Shown in pieces: positions 62,679 through 64,000 of a stretch of 64,000 nt of DNA (its first letter is position 1; each line of letters begins with the position of its first letter). Source of the stretch: Rotaria macrura (lineage: Eukaryota > Rotifera > Eurotatoria > Philodinida > Philodinidae); contig OENT01000238.1 of NCBI GenBank assembly GCA_900239685.1, positions 90,751 through 154,750 on the forward strand, written 5' to 3'. The translations under genes were made by a program, and so were the position numbers. The notes beneath the pieces are model-generated. The model made no database searches, was not told the DNA's origin, and saw only the letters and a list, made by a program, of their open reading frames with translations.

Positions 62679-63632
62679 AGATGCGATACAAAAGTCTTCG
62701 GACAAGTGTCCAACTGTCTTAGACTATATGACTGACTTATAAACCAATCGAATCTTTGTTCCATTGAAAAGAGCAACGTCTGAACTACAAATTTTGTATC
62801 AAATATATTTTTTCAAAACGACTCGAACAAAGTGGTACAGTCAAAAGCCAAAGTCCTCTGAAACCATTCTTGCAACTTCACTATCACTATCGAGCATCAT
62901 TATTTTCTATGTTCTATCATTTGCTTTTCATCAGAAAAAAACTTACAAAACGCAGTAAATGATGATTTTTGCAGCATAAACACTGCTCTTACCAATAGCA
63001 TATTGCAAGTTAAATTTACGGTTGACTTTTGTATCGAAATGGGAAATTCTTCGAAAGAGACTAAATGAGTTCGTCGCTCTTACTAACTTGTCATTGCGTA
63101 ACAATAAAAGATATTATTTGAATTATTTTCTTTCTGCACGGTTTCTACGATCGGACATATTTCGAATCAATAACGCAAAATAAATTGAGCTCATGTATGA
63201 TTTCCGAGGATGGTGGATGATCATTTTCCAAAGTGATAGCGTTTTCGCAAAAGATTGAATCTTACAAAAATTTTCATCCTTAATACATTTTTGATTAAAG
63301 CGTCAAGAACGAATTTAAAAATTTAACCATTGTTGATATCGATAGAGACTTTGATGGAACTACATTGACATGTGTTCTCTGTTCAAGTTTGATACATGGG
63401 ATTCGAAATAATTGAGGAATACAAAATTCACTAATTGCAAGAACGTTTTTAAAGGTGTTTGACTTTTGGCGGTTCCTTCTTCCGACAGTCGTTTTAGGAA
63501 TAAATCTCTGATACCAAATTTGCAGTTCAGACTTTGCTCTTTCCAATGAAAAACAAAATACGATTGGTTAAAAAATCAGTCAGATAGTCCACCAAAGTTG
63601 AACATTTGTCCAAGGACTTTTGCATCGCATTT
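62679..63632. mobile_element. Foldback element with about 250 bp inverted arms
   Basis: The left arm (about 62679-62930) and right arm (about 63380-63632) are reverse complements with roughly 70-75% similarity by eye. Matching blocks include TGCGAT-x-CAAAAGTC near the outer ends, ACCAATCG, GAGCAA-GTCTGAACT, AAAACGACT and CATTCTTGCAA / CGTTCTTGCAA. Both arms contain a related open frame pointing toward the centre (starts MKRATSELQILYQ on plus, MERAKSELQIWYQ on minus). The unique centre is about 450 bp. The CAAAAGTC(C/T)T-GGACA ends recall Tc1/mariner termini, but no transposase is present. Confidence 0.7.
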
Positions 63633-64000
63633 TAGTTCATTTTACTTTGGAGAAATTCAAATTTTAAAGAAAAATGACGTATTTGGACTTAATCTTTATT
63701 CATTTTGATTCAGACACTTATAATATGATACGTGTCTATCGTAGAATGGAAATCGATAGGGACTTCAGAAGAATAACTATGATGTATACTGGAAAGTGCA
63801 CGCATAGTACGAGGGCGTACATAGTTTTTCCTTGTTCTCTCGTGGAGAAAGTGGATAAAAGCTTTGAAATCATACGAGCTATTTAACCTTTTGCTTGTCA
63901 ATTATACTTAAGAGACGGTCCACGAGAAAATCGAACATGGCCATACTCTCGAAAATTCTGACCCCTATATTTTATGATTGGAAATGAAAGAGCAAGGTGA
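63633..64000. other. Right end of the window, no recognised feature
   Basis: AT-rich DNA with overlapping short open frames on both strands (63674-63886 plus and 63710-63901 minus), neither recognisable. Confidence 0.4.

Overview
The window looks like nuclear DNA of a small invertebrate, most plausibly a bdelloid rotifer (Adineta or Rotaria type). It is AT-rich. Genes are split by many 45-70 bp GT-AG introns, the housekeeping genes are clearly metazoan, intergenic DNA is short, and one gene is strikingly fungal-like, as is common in bdelloids. This assignment is inference; no rRNA, tRNA or mitochondrial marker is present to settle it. All gene models were built by hand from reading-frame continuity, splice sites and family recognition.

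Layout. 2-118 is the last coding exon of a gene running in from the left. 671-1859 (-) is a five-exon gene for an unrecognised Pro/Ser/Asn/Tyr-rich protein. 2555-7205 (+) encodes a membrane-anchored M1 aminopeptidase-like protein whose zinc-binding and GAMEN motifs are all destroyed. 7206-15085 carries no convincing gene but holds a TA-flanked palindromic element (7752-8053) and a 1.75 kb foldback element (11405-13155). 15086-15352 may encode a tiny secreted peptide. 15449-20067 (+) is a second M1 aminopeptidase with the complete active site. 20068-25946 appears empty. 25947-26804 (-) is a single-exon Cys-rich secreted protein, and 27649-29970 (-) is a fungal-type acetamidase-like amidase with two introns.

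33077-44256 and onward is a gene-dense plus-strand block: insulin-degrading enzyme (M16), proteasome beta subunit PSMB1 and the MCM-binding protein MCMBP, with intergenic gaps of only about 150-160 bp that contain polypyrimidine/AG acceptor-like sequence. WDR5 (52407-53500) and a TTC14-like TPR/S1 protein (55686-60081) follow. The right end is intergenic and carries another foldback element (62679-63632).

Common threads. (1) The two aminopeptidases share exon structure and order, so they are tandem duplicates, one of which has lost catalysis. (2) At least five independent inverted-repeat elements and one hAT-like remnant lie in intergenic DNA or long introns; nearly all introns over 1 kb belong to IDE and MCMBP, and some are explained by insertions. 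(3) The housekeeping genes (proteasome, IDE, MCMBP, WDR5) have intact reading frames and family-typical lengths. No CRISPR, tRNA, rRNA or telomeric repeat was seen.
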